Under the pieces are notes generated by a model. That model saw nothing but the letters and a program-made list of their open reading frames with translations. It did not search any database and had not been told where the DNA came from. Source: Perognathus longimembris pacificus (Eukaryota; Chordata; Mammalia; Rodentia; Heteromyidae). From it: a DNA stretch of 64,000 nt. Each line of letters starts with the position of its first letter. Within the stretch, counting starts at the first letter, position 1. Positions 63,501 through 64,000 of this stretch are shown here, in pieces. Made by a program: the position numbers and the translations under genes. The DNA lies in assembly GCF_023159225.1 (NCBI RefSeq), contig NC_063161.1, positions 6,571,580 to 6,635,579 on the forward strand, written 5' to 3'.

Positions 63501-64000
63501 CAATGACCCCAGGGTGACTCCATTTTAGAGAGTCAGACAAGTTTAAGTGGCCTACTTCAGATCACATAGCAACTGAGTGGCCAAACTAGGATAGAAACTC
63601 CAGACAGAGGCTGTATAGAAGAAGCCAGCTCAGGGTGGGCCCAACGCAGCCTGGCTGGGCCCTGGCCTCAGCTCTGCCTCCTCTCCAGGGTATCTCTAAG
63701 TAAAGGCCAGGGCTGGGCAGGCCTGTGTGGTGGGCGGGGCCTACGGTGGGCGGGGCCTGATGGGCCCACCTGCAGAGTGGTGGGCGGGGCCACACCATGG
63801 GCAGGGCGTGTGGTAGGCGGGCCCTCTCAGTGGGCATGGCCTCCCGGTGGGCGGGGCTCTCGCAGTGGGTGGGGCCACACCGCGGGGCGTGTGGTGGGCG
63901 GAGCCTGACGGTGGGCGGGGCTGCGTGCTGGGCGGGGCCAGGCTCACCTGCAGGATCTTGCAGCGCTCTGACAGGCAGTCCATGTCGTCGCAGGGCTGGT
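1281..64000 (-). CDS. CACNA1I: CACNA1I gene, T-type calcium channel alpha-1I (Cav3.3), 5'-truncated by window edge
   Basis: The span covers exons 2-37 and introns of the pore-forming subunit of the low-voltage-activated Cav3.3 channel, a plasma-membrane protein that carries transient calcium current and supports burst firing in neurons (family knowledge). The 35 exons I placed all keep reading phase with neighbours except for anomalies in exons 4 and 37. Joined, they give about 2,090 codons, close to the human isoform lacking the I-II cassette once roughly 97 unseen N-terminal residues are added. Four repeats of S1-S6 are present. Pore motifs are TLEGW (I), TQEDW (II), SKDGW (III) and STGDNW (IV), the EEDD signature of T-type channels, against EEEE in high-voltage types. 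The histidine-rich II-III linker, and the exact match of linker and tail sequences to Cav3.3 rather than Cav3.1 or Cav3.2, identify the paralogue. All introns but one have GT donors. Promoter and exon 1 lie beyond 64000. Confidence 0.97.
1302..1307 (-). terminator. CACNA1I: Poly(A) signal AATAAA for CACNA1I
   Basis: TTTATT on the + strand reads AATAAA on the gene strand, inside TTGAATAAAGTTCC. It is the only canonical hexamer between the stop codon and the end of the window's gene side. Cleavage is expected about 15-25 bases further, near 1278-1288, where the coding strand is followed by a G/T-bearing stretch. Confidence 0.75.
3626..3646 (-). promoter_or_regulatory. AU-rich element in 3' UTR
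   Basis: The transcript strand contains overlapping ATTTA pentamers (ATTTATTTATTT followed by a T run), an AU-rich element pattern linked to mRNA turnover in other genes. It could equally be a slipped A/T microsatellite; function is inferred. Confidence 0.4.
3967..4624 (-). CDS. CACNA1I: CACNA1I exon 37 coding part, distal C-tail, frame break near the end
   Basis: After acceptor CTCGCAG the frame reads [59 protein letters not shown] and [15 protein letters not shown], all conserved Cav3.3 tail. The conserved terminus ([12 protein letters not shown] then TGA at 3967-3969, compare human ...DAASKRKR) is one base out of frame with this. A net +1 (or -2) change therefore lies between about 4010 and 4075, in C/G homopolymers. 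As written, translation misses that stop and runs about 70 more codons into the 3' UTR to a stop at 3755-3757. Confidence 0.9.
5088..5142. repeat. Alternating CA/CG purine-pyrimidine tract
   Basis: cacgcgcacgtgcacgcgcg continuing through cacacgcgcacacacgcgc in intron 36; Z-DNA-type alternation. Confidence 0.75.
5698..5894 (-). CDS. CACNA1I: CACNA1I exon 36, C-tail
   Basis: 197 bases. [53 protein letters not shown] then NCTLLHQ. Proline/serine-rich cytoplasmic tail. Phase 0 end at CAG, donor GTACGG. Confidence 0.93.
6020..6300 (+). repeat. MIR fragments
   Basis: gactctgagcctcagtttcc at about 6041-6060, and cctggcccagcaccaagtat acagtaggtgctcaatcacc at about 6263-6300, match the core and 3' end of MIR. 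The middle is poorly kept. Confidence 0.5.
6632..6890 (+). repeat. Composite SINE: B1-like left module with non-ID right module
   Basis: The left part (gtggctcatgcctataatgc ... ctactcaggaggcagagat) matches other SINEs here, but after the linker near 6750 it is followed by a different module (6761-6890: ggagggaaagattgggagag ... gggatgacattgttcaaaag ... A/T-rich end). The same right module occurs at 41201-41340. Confidence 0.7.
6938..7022 (+). repeat. ID-like (tRNA-derived) SINE fragment
   Basis: ctggagatgtggctcaaggc followed by actgagttcaagtcctagca and a CA-rich tail: A- and B-box-like spacing of ID-type elements, diverged. Confidence 0.55.
7519..7571. repeat. (TGTGTGCG)n / (TG)n microsatellite
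   Basis: tgtgcgtgtgtgcgtgtgtg continuing to a TG run, intron 35. Confidence 0.85.
7820..7838. repeat. (ATCG)n microsatellite
   Basis: Five near-perfect GATC units, self-complementary, in intron 35 about 40 bases beyond exon 35's donor. Confidence 0.85.
7879..8056 (-). CDS. CACNA1I: CACNA1I exon 35, C-tail
   Basis: 59 codons plus 1. [20 protein letters not shown], then [18 protein letters not shown] and [11 protein letters not shown]. Against the human protein as I remember it (EMEEIPFNPVRSW), the segment between the MEE and VRSW motifs is longer here. The last G completes Ala with exon 36. Donor GTGAGG. Confidence 0.92.
8187..8303 (-). CDS. CACNA1I: CACNA1I exon 34, C-tail, with tandem acceptor
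   Basis: 39 codons: [20 protein letters not shown] then [19 protein letters not shown]. Two in-frame acceptors lie six bases apart (AG ending at 8310 and at 8304). The inner one gives EVQ|LAET as in the known protein; the outer one would add Val-Gln. Donor GTGAGC. Confidence 0.92.
8660..8812 (-). CDS. CACNA1I: CACNA1I exon 33, C-tail
   Basis: 51 codons, phase 0 both ends. [39 protein letters not shown], then [12 protein letters not shown] with a Cys-x2-Cys-His-His cluster. Acceptor CCTAG, donor GTAGCC. Confidence 0.95.
8972..9313 (-). CDS. CACNA1I: CACNA1I exon 32, IVS6 and proximal C-tail
   Basis: 114 codons, phase 0 both ends. [20 protein letters not shown], then [20 protein letters not shown] (IVS6), [20 protein letters not shown] (acidic helix), then a Gly/Pro-rich stretch with eight consecutive glycines from a GGC/GGN run, ending RCYSPAQ. 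Donor GTGAGG. Confidence 0.96.
9536..9657 (-). CDS. CACNA1I: CACNA1I exon 31, domain IV selectivity filter
   Basis: 122 bases. [20 protein letters not shown], then [20 protein letters not shown], with the fourth pore residue, aspartate of GDNW. Phase 0 end, donor GTACTC. Confidence 0.97.
10143..10221 (-). CDS. CACNA1I: CACNA1I exon 30, IVS5
   Basis: 26 codons plus 1: [20 protein letters not shown] then ELFGKL. Hydrophobic IVS5 helix. The last G completes Val with exon 31. Donor GTGAGG. Confidence 0.96.
10408..10632 (+). repeat. Modular B1/ID SINE
   Basis: Left module from cctgccatcctagccgctca, linker ccaatgaaccaccgg, right module gtggctcaaagtgggagg to gagttcaagccccacgactg. The 5' end is slightly truncated. 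Confidence 0.82.
12440..12545 (-). repeat. Old B1-like SINE fragment
   Basis: Reverse of the left module is recognisable (gatctgagcctcccaaggag ctacg), heavily diverged. No right module is seen. Confidence 0.45.
12782..12852 (-). CDS. CACNA1I: CACNA1I exon 29, end of IVS4 and S4-S5 linker
   Basis: 71 bases: (V)[18 protein letters not shown] then QALPQ. Small exon with acceptor CCACAG and donor GTAAGA, phase 0 at its end. A (GT)n run lies in the polypyrimidine-side intron about 45 bases away. Confidence 0.95.
12896..12940. repeat. (GT)n microsatellite
   Basis: gtgtgtgtggtgtgtgtgtg run immediately upstream (gene sense) of exon 29's acceptor region. Confidence 0.9.
13310..13482 (+). repeat. Modular SINE, right part
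   Basis: ccactcaagaaaagccagaa linker remnant, then gtggcgcaagtggtagagcg and gagttcaagccccaggacta with an (CAAAA)n tail. The left module is degraded into a G run at 13288-13299. Confidence 0.72.
13695..13828 (-). CDS. CACNA1I: CACNA1I exon 28, IVS3 and start of IVS4
   Basis: 134 bases. [20 protein letters not shown] is IVS3; [16 protein letters not shown] starts voltage sensor IVS4. The final G joins TG of exon 29 to give Val. Donor GTGAGG. Confidence 0.96.
14427..14536 (-). CDS. CACNA1I: CACNA1I exon 27, IVS2
   Basis: 36 codons plus 2: [20 protein letters not shown] then [16 protein letters not shown], helix IVS2 and the S2-S3 turn. Arg split CG|G with exon 28. Donor GTGAGT, acceptor CTCCAG. 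Confidence 0.95.
14810..15004 (+). repeat. MIR (mammal-wide tRNA-derived SINE)
   Basis: Contains gggcaactgagtgatct, cttaatctgaaaattg, gacacctaccttagaaaatt, gaaaattaaatgagctaa and agaataaatgctggg, which follow the MIR core and tail in order. Its ancient age fits the divergence. Confidence 0.7.
15343..15466. repeat. C-rich minisatellite, about 18-base unit
   Basis: About seven units of agaacaccctccccccaaga type with base changes, intron 26. It yields proline-rich open frames that are not genes. Confidence 0.8.
15880..16031 (-). CDS. CACNA1I: CACNA1I exon 26, III-IV linker end and IVS1
   Basis: 152 bases. [20 protein letters not shown], then [20 protein letters not shown] (IVS1) and LEHYNQPT. 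Phase 0 end at ACG before donor GTGAGC. Confidence 0.96.
16492..16684 (-). CDS. CACNA1I: CACNA1I exon 25, IIIS6 and III-IV linker
   Basis: 64 codons plus 1. [38 protein letters not shown] (IIIS6), then a highly charged helix [20 protein letters not shown]. One base is left for Lys, completed by AG of exon 26. Donor GTGAGT after CGTA; an upstream GT (CC|GTAGTG) would break phase. Confidence 0.96.
16685..18510 (-). other. CACNA1I: Intron 25 (1.8 kb)
   Basis: About a third is the ATCC array; 17610-18500 is GC-rich unique sequence with a short TTATTAATTG island near 18310. No exon seen. Confidence 0.75.
16979..17600. repeat. Large (ATCC)n tetranucleotide array
   Basis: About 620 bases of catccatccatccatctatcc-type sequence in intron 25, degenerating towards 17600. 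The + strand is C/A/T with almost no G. Confidence 0.92.
18511..18600 (-). CDS. CACNA1I: CACNA1I exon 24, domain III selectivity filter
   Basis: 30 codons, phase 0 both ends. [20 protein letters not shown] carries the third pore residue, aspartate, the T-type hallmark, then [10 protein letters not shown]. Acceptor TCCTAG, donor GTGGGC. Confidence 0.96.
18741..18786. repeat. (GT)n microsatellite
   Basis: Perfect GT run ending at the SINE at 18787. Confidence 0.9.
18787..19010 (-). repeat. Modular B1/ID SINE
   Basis: Reverse orientation: right module 18790-18880 (reverse of ggctcaagtggtagag) and left module to 19008 (cagctgggattataggca). It directly abuts a (GT)n run at 18741-18786, which probably grew from its tail. 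Confidence 0.82.
19333..19458 (-). CDS. CACNA1I: CACNA1I exon 23, domain III turret
   Basis: 42 codons, phase 0 both ends. [20 protein letters not shown] contains an N-glycosylation-type [23 protein letters not shown] plus GQ leads to the pore helix. Donor GTGAGC. Confidence 0.96.
19686..19812 (-). CDS. CACNA1I: CACNA1I exon 22, III S4-S5 linker and IIIS5
   Basis: 127 bases. [20 protein letters not shown] is the S4-S5 linker; [20 protein letters not shown] plus VQ is IIIS5. Phase 0 end, donor GTAAGG. Confidence 0.97.
19944..20128 (-). CDS. CACNA1I: CACNA1I exon 21, IIIS3-S4 voltage sensor
   Basis: 61 codons plus 2. [20 protein letters not shown], then [18 protein letters not shown] (IIIS3) and [22 protein letters not shown]4 with regularly spaced arginines. 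Arg split CG|T with exon 22. Donor GTGAGG. Confidence 0.97.
20547..20615 (-). CDS. CACNA1I: CACNA1I exon 20, IIIS2
   Basis: 23 codons, phase 0 at both ends: [20 protein letters not shown] then TLK. Acceptor TTTCAG is good. The donor AAG|GTTGCT is weak, with poor matches at +3 to +5, although the reading frame leaves no other choice. Confidence 0.92.
20903..21026 (-). CDS. CACNA1I: CACNA1I exon 19, IIIS1
   Basis: 124 bases: [41 protein letters not shown]. This is helix IIIS1 and the start of its extracellular loop. Phase 0 end, donor GTAAGT. Confidence 0.95.
21703..21803 (-). CDS. CACNA1I: CACNA1I exon 18, end of II-III linker
   Basis: 33 codons plus 2. [20 protein letters not shown] then [13 protein letters not shown], the conserved amphipathic stretch before IIIS1. 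The Arg codon is split AG|G with exon 19. Donor GTGTGC. Confidence 0.93.
22085..22540. repeat. GC-rich minisatellite with 56- and 106-base units
   Basis: gccggggtagccccgcccag recurs at about 22131, 22187 and 22243 (56-base spacing); ggaggccagggtagccccgc recurs at about 22344 and 22450 (106-base spacing), the longer unit including tgctggcctgtgtcctggtc. It lies in intron 17, just 3' of exon 17 in gene sense. Confidence 0.85.
22694..23152 (-). CDS. CACNA1I: CACNA1I exon 17, histidine-rich II-III linker
   Basis: 153 codons, phase 0 at both ends. It begins [14 protein letters not shown], continues [20 protein letters not shown], then a histidine cluster ([20 protein letters not shown]) typical of Cav3 channels, and ends [20 protein letters not shown] plus DEEEMDY. 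Donor GTGAGT. The next intron holds a GC-rich tandem array. Confidence 0.96.
23693..23895 (-). CDS. CACNA1I: CACNA1I exon 16, II-III linker
   Basis: 203 bases. [18 protein letters not shown], then [18 protein letters not shown] and [14 protein letters not shown], a Ser/Arg-rich cytoplasmic linker with several basic-Ser contexts. Phase 0 end, donor GTGAGT. Confidence 0.95.
24506..24599 (-). CDS. CACNA1I: CACNA1I exon 15, start of II-III linker
   Basis: 31 codons plus 1. [16 protein letters not shown] then [15 protein letters not shown], an acidic, serine-rich cytoplasmic segment just after IIS6. The final G combines with exon 16 to give Asp. Donor GTAAAC. Confidence 0.93.
24983..25138 (-). 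CDS. CACNA1I: CACNA1I exon 14, domain II filter and IIS6
   Basis: 52 codons, phase 0 at both ends. [15 protein letters not shown] holds the second pore glutamate; [19 protein letters not shown] and [11 protein letters not shown] form IIS6. Acceptor AACAG, donor GTGACC. Confidence 0.97.
25280..25397 (-). CDS. CACNA1I: CACNA1I exon 13, domain II turret and pore helix
   Basis: 118 bases: [15 protein letters not shown], then [23 protein letters not shown] leading into the pore. It starts with one base completing Ser and ends phase 0 at CAG before donor GTGAGA. Confidence 0.96.
25600..25785 (-). CDS. CACNA1I: CACNA1I exon 12, IIS4 voltage sensor and IIS5
   Basis: 186 bases. [12 protein letters not shown] closes IIS3; [20 protein letters not shown] is IIS4 with arginine/lysine at every third position; [18 protein letters not shown] is IIS5. 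Split Ser codons at both ends fit exons 11 and 13. Donor GTGAGC. Confidence 0.97.
26013..26062. repeat. (CA)n microsatellite
   Basis: Perfect CA run after a short ggacacac array, intron 11. Confidence 0.9.
26372..26606 (+). repeat. Modular B1/ID SINE
   Basis: gctggtgactcacaccagct ... ctcaggaggctgagatctga, linker attaaccagcaaaaaagcc, right module ccagtggtagagcaccagcc. Internal degeneration in the distal right module. It lies about 75 bases 3' (in gene sense) of exon 11's donor. Confidence 0.8.
26681..26832 (-). CDS. CACNA1I: CACNA1I exon 11, IIS2 and IIS3 start
   Basis: 50 codons plus 2, starting [15 protein letters not shown] after acceptor CCACAG. Encodes IIS2 ([17 protein letters not shown]) and [10 protein letters not shown] of IIS3. 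The terminal Ser codon is split AG|C with exon 12. Donor GTACTT. Confidence 0.96.
28540..28567. repeat. (CAGA)n microsatellite
   Basis: Seven near-perfect agac units in intron 10. Confidence 0.85.
28950..29172 (+). repeat. Modular B1/ID SINE
   Basis: gggggctcacgcctgtaatc to gttcaaaccctagggctgg; both modules complete with few changes. Confidence 0.82.
30597..30836 (+). repeat. Modular B1/ID SINE
   Basis: ggctggtggctcacacctgt with a short deletion in the ctactcagg segment, right module with duplicated caaaagttcagggat. Its 3' end runs into the GGGA/GGAA array at 30838-30950. Confidence 0.78.
30838..30950. repeat. (GGGA)n/(GGAA)n purine array
   Basis: gggaggga units following an imperfect ggaagg start, intron 10. 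The + strand is all purine. Confidence 0.9.
31890..32000. repeat. Two (CA)n microsatellites
   Basis: Interrupted CA runs at 31892-31922 and 31956-31999, intron 10, about 130 bases beyond exon 10's donor. Confidence 0.88.
32129..32544 (-). CDS. CACNA1I: CACNA1I exon 10, I-II linker and IIS1
   Basis: 138 codons plus 2 leading bases. Linker sequence [17 protein letters not shown], a Gly/Ser/Glu-rich stretch ([19 protein letters not shown]), then [18 protein letters not shown] and IIS1 ([15 protein letters not shown]). Acceptor TTTCAG is clear. The phase-0 exon end is followed by GCTAGT rather than GT, so the donor appears to be GC type. The preceding cassette exon (exon 9 in human numbering) was not found between 32545 and 34914. 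Confidence 0.95.
32590..32788 (+). repeat. Modular B1/ID SINE with CA-repeat tail
   Basis: cttagccactcagggtgctg, linker ccaattaaccggcaaaag, right module ctcaagtggtagagtgcc. Followed immediately by (CA)n at 32788-32833. Confidence 0.78.
32788..32833. repeat. (CA)n microsatellite
   Basis: Perfect CA run at the tail of the SINE at 32590. Confidence 0.9.
34915..35221 (-). CDS. CACNA1I: CACNA1I exon 8, IS6 end and gating-brake part of I-II linker
   Basis: 102 codons plus 1. It begins [17 protein letters not shown] (end of IS6), then the charged helix-loop-helix [18 protein letters not shown] ... [19 protein letters not shown] that corresponds to the T-channel gating brake (family knowledge). It ends EPRHY plus one base before donor GTAAGT. 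Joined to exon 10 the split codon becomes AAG (Lys). Confidence 0.96.
36035..36077. repeat. (GA)n microsatellite
   Basis: Perfect GA run, intron 7, beside the SINE at 36118. Confidence 0.9.
36118..36315 (-). repeat. Modular B1/ID SINE
   Basis: Reverse of the right module (ctctaccacttgagccatgg) then of the left module (gattccaggcgtgagccacc). Preceded by a (GA)n run at 36035-36077. Confidence 0.8.
37374..37466 (-). CDS. CACNA1I: CACNA1I exon 7, domain I selectivity filter and IS6 start
   Basis: 31 codons, phase 0 at both ends. [16 protein letters not shown] carries the first pore glutamate (E of TLEGW), followed by [13 protein letters not shown] of IS6. Donor GTAAGT, acceptor CCGCAG. Confidence 0.97.
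38377..38692 (-). CDS. CACNA1I: CACNA1I exon 6, domain I turret and pore helix
   Basis: 316 bases encoding the long extracellular IS5-pore loop, with acidic stretch [10 protein letters not shown], several cysteines (ICSL, GCHE, ECCLS, LCVNW, NVCRT) and an N-glycosylation-type NAS, then the pore helix [13 protein letters not shown]. It ends phase 0 at CAG before donor GTGAGG, so the pore motif itself is completed by exon 7. Confidence 0.97.
39026..39230 (+). repeat. ID-ID-like dimeric SINE
   Basis: First unit: ctgggaatatggtagagtgc ... cctgggttcgattcctcagc, a typical ID element. Second unit: gtggctcaagtggtagagtg ... gagttcaagcctgaggactg. Same layout as the copy at 40027. Confidence 0.82.
39268..39364. 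repeat. (GGAA)n then (GGGA)n array
   Basis: About 18 GGAA units followed by six GGGA units in intron 5, directly after the dimeric SINE at 39026. Confidence 0.92.
39367..39536 (+). repeat. Old B1-like plus ID-like fragment
   Basis: gctgggcatagtggtgcacacctg is a B1-like start; ccttagtggtagagtgcctg is an ID-like box near 39495. Diverged. Confidence 0.55.
40027..40243 (+). repeat. ID-ID-like dimeric SINE, well preserved
   Basis: ggggctggggatatggccta ... gggttcgattccccagcacc, then gtggctcatgtggcagagtg ... gagtccaagccccaggactg and an A run of about 20. Low divergence suggests recent activity. Confidence 0.87.
40463..40605 (+). repeat. B1-like SINE monomer
   Basis: gccaggcatgatagcacacg, ctgtaattccagctcctcgg, gaattcaaggccagcctaca and an A-rich tail: a single 7SL-derived B1-type unit without an ID-like partner. 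Confidence 0.7.
41196..41340 (+). repeat. Second copy of the non-ID right module
   Basis: cggagggaaaaactgggagag ends one shared block, followed by gggtgacactgtccaaaaag, ctgcgtaactgtaacctctc and an A/T-rich end; co-linear with 6761-6890 on the same strand. Upstream (41041-41195) no B1-like left module is seen. Confidence 0.6.
41634..41731. repeat. (GGGA)n array with GGAC variants
   Basis: gggagggaggga units with gacggacgg interruptions, intron 5. Confidence 0.9.
42639..42798 (-). CDS. CACNA1I: CACNA1I exon 5, I S4-S5 linker and IS5
   Basis: 160 bases reading [17 protein letters not shown] then the hydrophobic IS5 helix ([18 protein letters not shown]) and the start of the extracellular turret (RCFLEENFT). 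The first two bases complete Ser with exon 4. The last two are the AT of an Ile completed in exon 6. Donor GTGAGCG, acceptor CCCCAG. Confidence 0.95.
43871..43897. repeat. (ATTC)n microsatellite
   Basis: Six attc units in intron 4. Confidence 0.85.
45480..45537. repeat. (CCTT)n/(CCCT)n pyrimidine tract
   Basis: ttccctccctccttcccttcc-type run, intron 4, adjacent to the SINE at 45538. Confidence 0.85.
45538..45735 (-). repeat. Diverged SINE (ID-like and B1-like pieces)
   Basis: Reverse of an ID-like end (actgggtttgaactcagggc) and a B1-like end (gctggggtgacaggcacagg). Follows a CCTT/CCCT tract at 45480-45537. Confidence 0.5.
47040..47533 (-). repeat. Older SINE interrupted by a younger one
   Basis: Reverse right module at 47040-47135 (ggctgatgttctaccacctg) and reverse left module at 47447-47533 (gtagctgggcatgaaccacc) flank a + strand copy at 47147-47400. 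Same nested arrangement as at 365-856. Confidence 0.6.
47147..47400 (+). repeat. Modular SINE inserted in an older copy, with internal duplication
   Basis: ctagtggctcacgcctataa ... ctgagatctgaggatcacag; the motif ggctcaagtggtaaa occurs twice (about 47290 and 47329), so part of the right module is duplicated. Ends in an alternating CA/CG tract to 47433. Confidence 0.72.
47735..47800 (-). repeat. MIR fragment
   Basis: ggtagggaaactgaggccca followed by cccacagcagactctggcgg and gagaccagaacttgcag, reverse MIR core. Confidence 0.4.
48042..48150 (+). repeat. B1-like SINE monomer
   Basis: gcaggtatggcggcccattc, cagtatttcagaggccgag, accagcctggacgacctaaag: a short 7SL-derived unit. Confidence 0.55.
48187..48410 (+). 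repeat. Modular B1/ID SINE, diverged right module
   Basis: ctcacacctataatcctagc, ctactcgggaggctgagatc; right module acgtggcagagcaccagccg with gagttcaaactctgctacta. Confidence 0.72.
49647..49695. repeat. (CA)n microsatellite
   Basis: Perfect CA run of about 24 units, intron 4. Confidence 0.92.
49950..50250. repeat. Tandem repeat, about 108-base unit, 2-3 copies
   Basis: cccagctgccatga recurs at about 50061 and 50169, each preceded by (GTCT)n and followed by ctccaccaccccgctccccc. A diverged first copy starts near 49950. Confidence 0.85.
50675..51062. repeat. Large (GGAT)n tetranucleotide array
   Basis: About 390 bases of tggatggatggatgggtaca-type sequence in intron 4. It is the reverse complement of the (ATCC)n array at 16979-17600. 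Confidence 0.92.
51367..51463 (-). CDS. CACNA1I: CACNA1I exon 4, IS3 end and IS4 voltage sensor, with 1-base deletion
   Basis: Acceptor (CTGCAG) and donor (GTGAGT) are intact. The exon starts in frame with MVEYSL and ends in the IS4 sequence [14 protein letters not shown], but the two halves lie in different frames. The exon is 97 bases, whereas the expected 32 codons plus 1+1 split bases need 98. The missing base is a G on the coding strand (a C on the + strand near 51445), between the Leu codon and the following Asp codon. As written, translation shifts and stops at TGA 51397-51399. The rest of the gene is well kept, so a consensus error or a single allele is the simplest reading; a true null allele cannot be excluded. 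Confidence 0.9.
52318..52398. repeat. (CA)n followed by (CG)14
   Basis: CA-rich tract to 52370, then an uninterrupted CG run at 52371-52398 in intron 3. Confidence 0.92.
55709..55945 (+). repeat. Modular B1/ID SINE
   Basis: gcccacgcctgtcatcccag ... gagttcaaaccctacgactg; complete, moderately diverged, ending in a T/A tract. Confidence 0.8.
56675..56995 (-). repeat. Two diverged B1-like fragments in tandem
   Basis: Reverse B1-like ends at about 56850-56872 (gataccactgtgcccagct) and 56965-56992, with gccttgctttgtgtccaggc between. Old. Confidence 0.45.
57285..57500 (+). repeat. Modular B1/ID SINE with CA-repeat tail
   Basis: ggtgccatggctcccggctg, taatcctagccactcaggag; right module ctcaagtagtagagtacacg. 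Tail grades into (CA)n at 57530-57579. Confidence 0.78.
57530..57579. repeat. (CA)n microsatellite
   Basis: Perfect CA run at the tail of the SINE at 57285. Confidence 0.9.
59390..59926 (-). repeat. Cluster of three reverse SINE pieces
   Basis: 59390-59475 is a B1-like end (gtgtgccgccacactcggct); 59515-59705 a diverged modular copy (gcacttgagtgacacctac, gaatgagccgccaatgcctg); 59727-59926 an ID-ID-like dimer (cactctgccacttgagccac, then ggaatcgaatcgaacccagg). Confidence 0.68.
60446..60690 (+). repeat. Modular B1/ID SINE, diverged
   Basis: gccgggtgccagtggctcgc, cctcaggagactgagatgtg, attaaccagccagaaaagg; degenerate right module gggcgcaagtacccagaatg. Confidence 0.72.
62546..62792 (+). repeat. 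Modular B1/ID SINE
   Basis: cgctcacgcctttaatccta, ctactcaagaggctgagagc, C run at 62616-62627, right module gcttggctcgagtgggag-like then gagttcaaggcccagtactg. Confidence 0.75.
63048..63181 (-). CDS. CACNA1I: CACNA1I exon 3, IS2 and start of IS3
   Basis: Starts at [10 protein letters not shown] after acceptor TGGCAG and ends in MAG with the last codon split 2+1 at donor GTAGGT. It encodes helix IS2 ([14 protein letters not shown]), the cytoplasmic S2-S3 turn and the acidic start of IS3 ([11 protein letters not shown]). Length is 134 bases, 44 codons plus 2, in phase with exon 4. Confidence 0.95.
63490..63602 (-). repeat. MIR fragment
   Basis: Reverse MIR pattern: ccattttagagagtcagaca, gtggcctacttcagatcaca, tagcaactgagtggccaaac. 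Confidence 0.5.
63720..63942. repeat. GC-box-like minisatellite next to exon 2
   Basis: About ten units of ggtgggcggggcc type with variable spacers (tacggtgggcgggg, cctgacggtgggcg), ending only a few bases before exon 2's donor at 63947. Confidence 0.85.
63948..64000 (-). CDS. CACNA1I: CACNA1I exon 2 (3' part), IS1-S2 loop
   Basis: Reads [17 protein letters not shown], the extracellular loop after IS1. It ends on a whole codon (CAG) before donor GTGAGCC. The exon's 5' end is cut by the window edge. A GC-rich minisatellite starts just inside the following intron. Confidence 0.93.

Noticed and set aside
63741..63983. 80-codon open frame running from exon 2 into the intron
   Set aside because: Read-through of the splice donor into the GC-box minisatellite; the donor GTGAGCC is good.
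1..64000. A second protein-coding gene on either strand
   Set aside because: Open frames outside CACNA1I exons are antisense shadows, repeats or short GC-driven frames. None has recognisable domains or paired splice sites.
1..64000. A bacterial-type system, operon or viral insertion
   Set aside because: No operon structure, ribosome-binding pattern, integrase, retroviral gene or LTR was seen; the window is ordinary mammalian gene sequence with SINEs.

Overview
The window is mammalian nuclear DNA. It has GT-AG introns, a single very large multi-exon gene, mammal-wide MIR relics, and more than twenty copies of modular rodent-type SINEs that pair a 7SL/B1-like left part with a tRNA-Ala/ID-like right part. 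The SINE style suggests a rodent of the beaver / pocket-mouse / kangaroo-rat branch (Castorimorpha, perhaps Heteromyidae). That placement is from memory of similar repeats and is only moderately secure.

Nearly the whole window is one gene on the minus strand: CACNA1I, the pore-forming alpha-1I subunit (Cav3.3) of a low-voltage-activated T-type calcium channel. I located 35 exons. With the unseen first exon (beyond the right edge) and the optional I-II linker cassette, which I could not find, this matches the 37-exon layout of the human gene as I recall it. Exon numbers below follow that scheme. Coding sequence runs from the IS1-S2 region (exon 2, 64000-63948) to the conserved C-terminal ending at 3967. 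The 3' UTR runs to about 1281 with one AATAAA signal at 1302-1307. Four six-helix repeats are visible, with pore residues E-E-D-D, the T-type signature, plus the I-II linker gating brake and a histidine-rich II-III linker.

Region by region (right to left, 5' to 3'): 64000-63048 exons 2-3; 63047-51464 an 11.6-kb repeat-rich intron; 51463-42639 exons 4-5 around an 8.6-kb intron; 38692-32129 domain I pore, IS6, I-II linker and IIS1; 26832-24983 domain II; 24599-21703 II-III linker; 21026-16492 domain III; 16031-8972 domain IV; 8812-3967 C-terminal tail; 3966-1281 3' UTR; 1280-1 downstream flank with a nested SINE pair.

Points worth a second look: a 1-base deletion in exon 4 that gives an immediate premature stop; a net +1 frame change at the very end of the coding region that bypasses the conserved stop; a probable GC-AG intron after exon 10; a weak donor after exon 20; a 6-base tandem acceptor at exon 34; two intronic GC-box-like minisatellites; inverted (ATCC)/(GGAT) arrays 34 kb apart; a rare (CG)14 run; and a SINE family that swaps right-hand modules. 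I found no second protein gene, no RNA gene, and nothing resembling an undescribed defence or mobile system.
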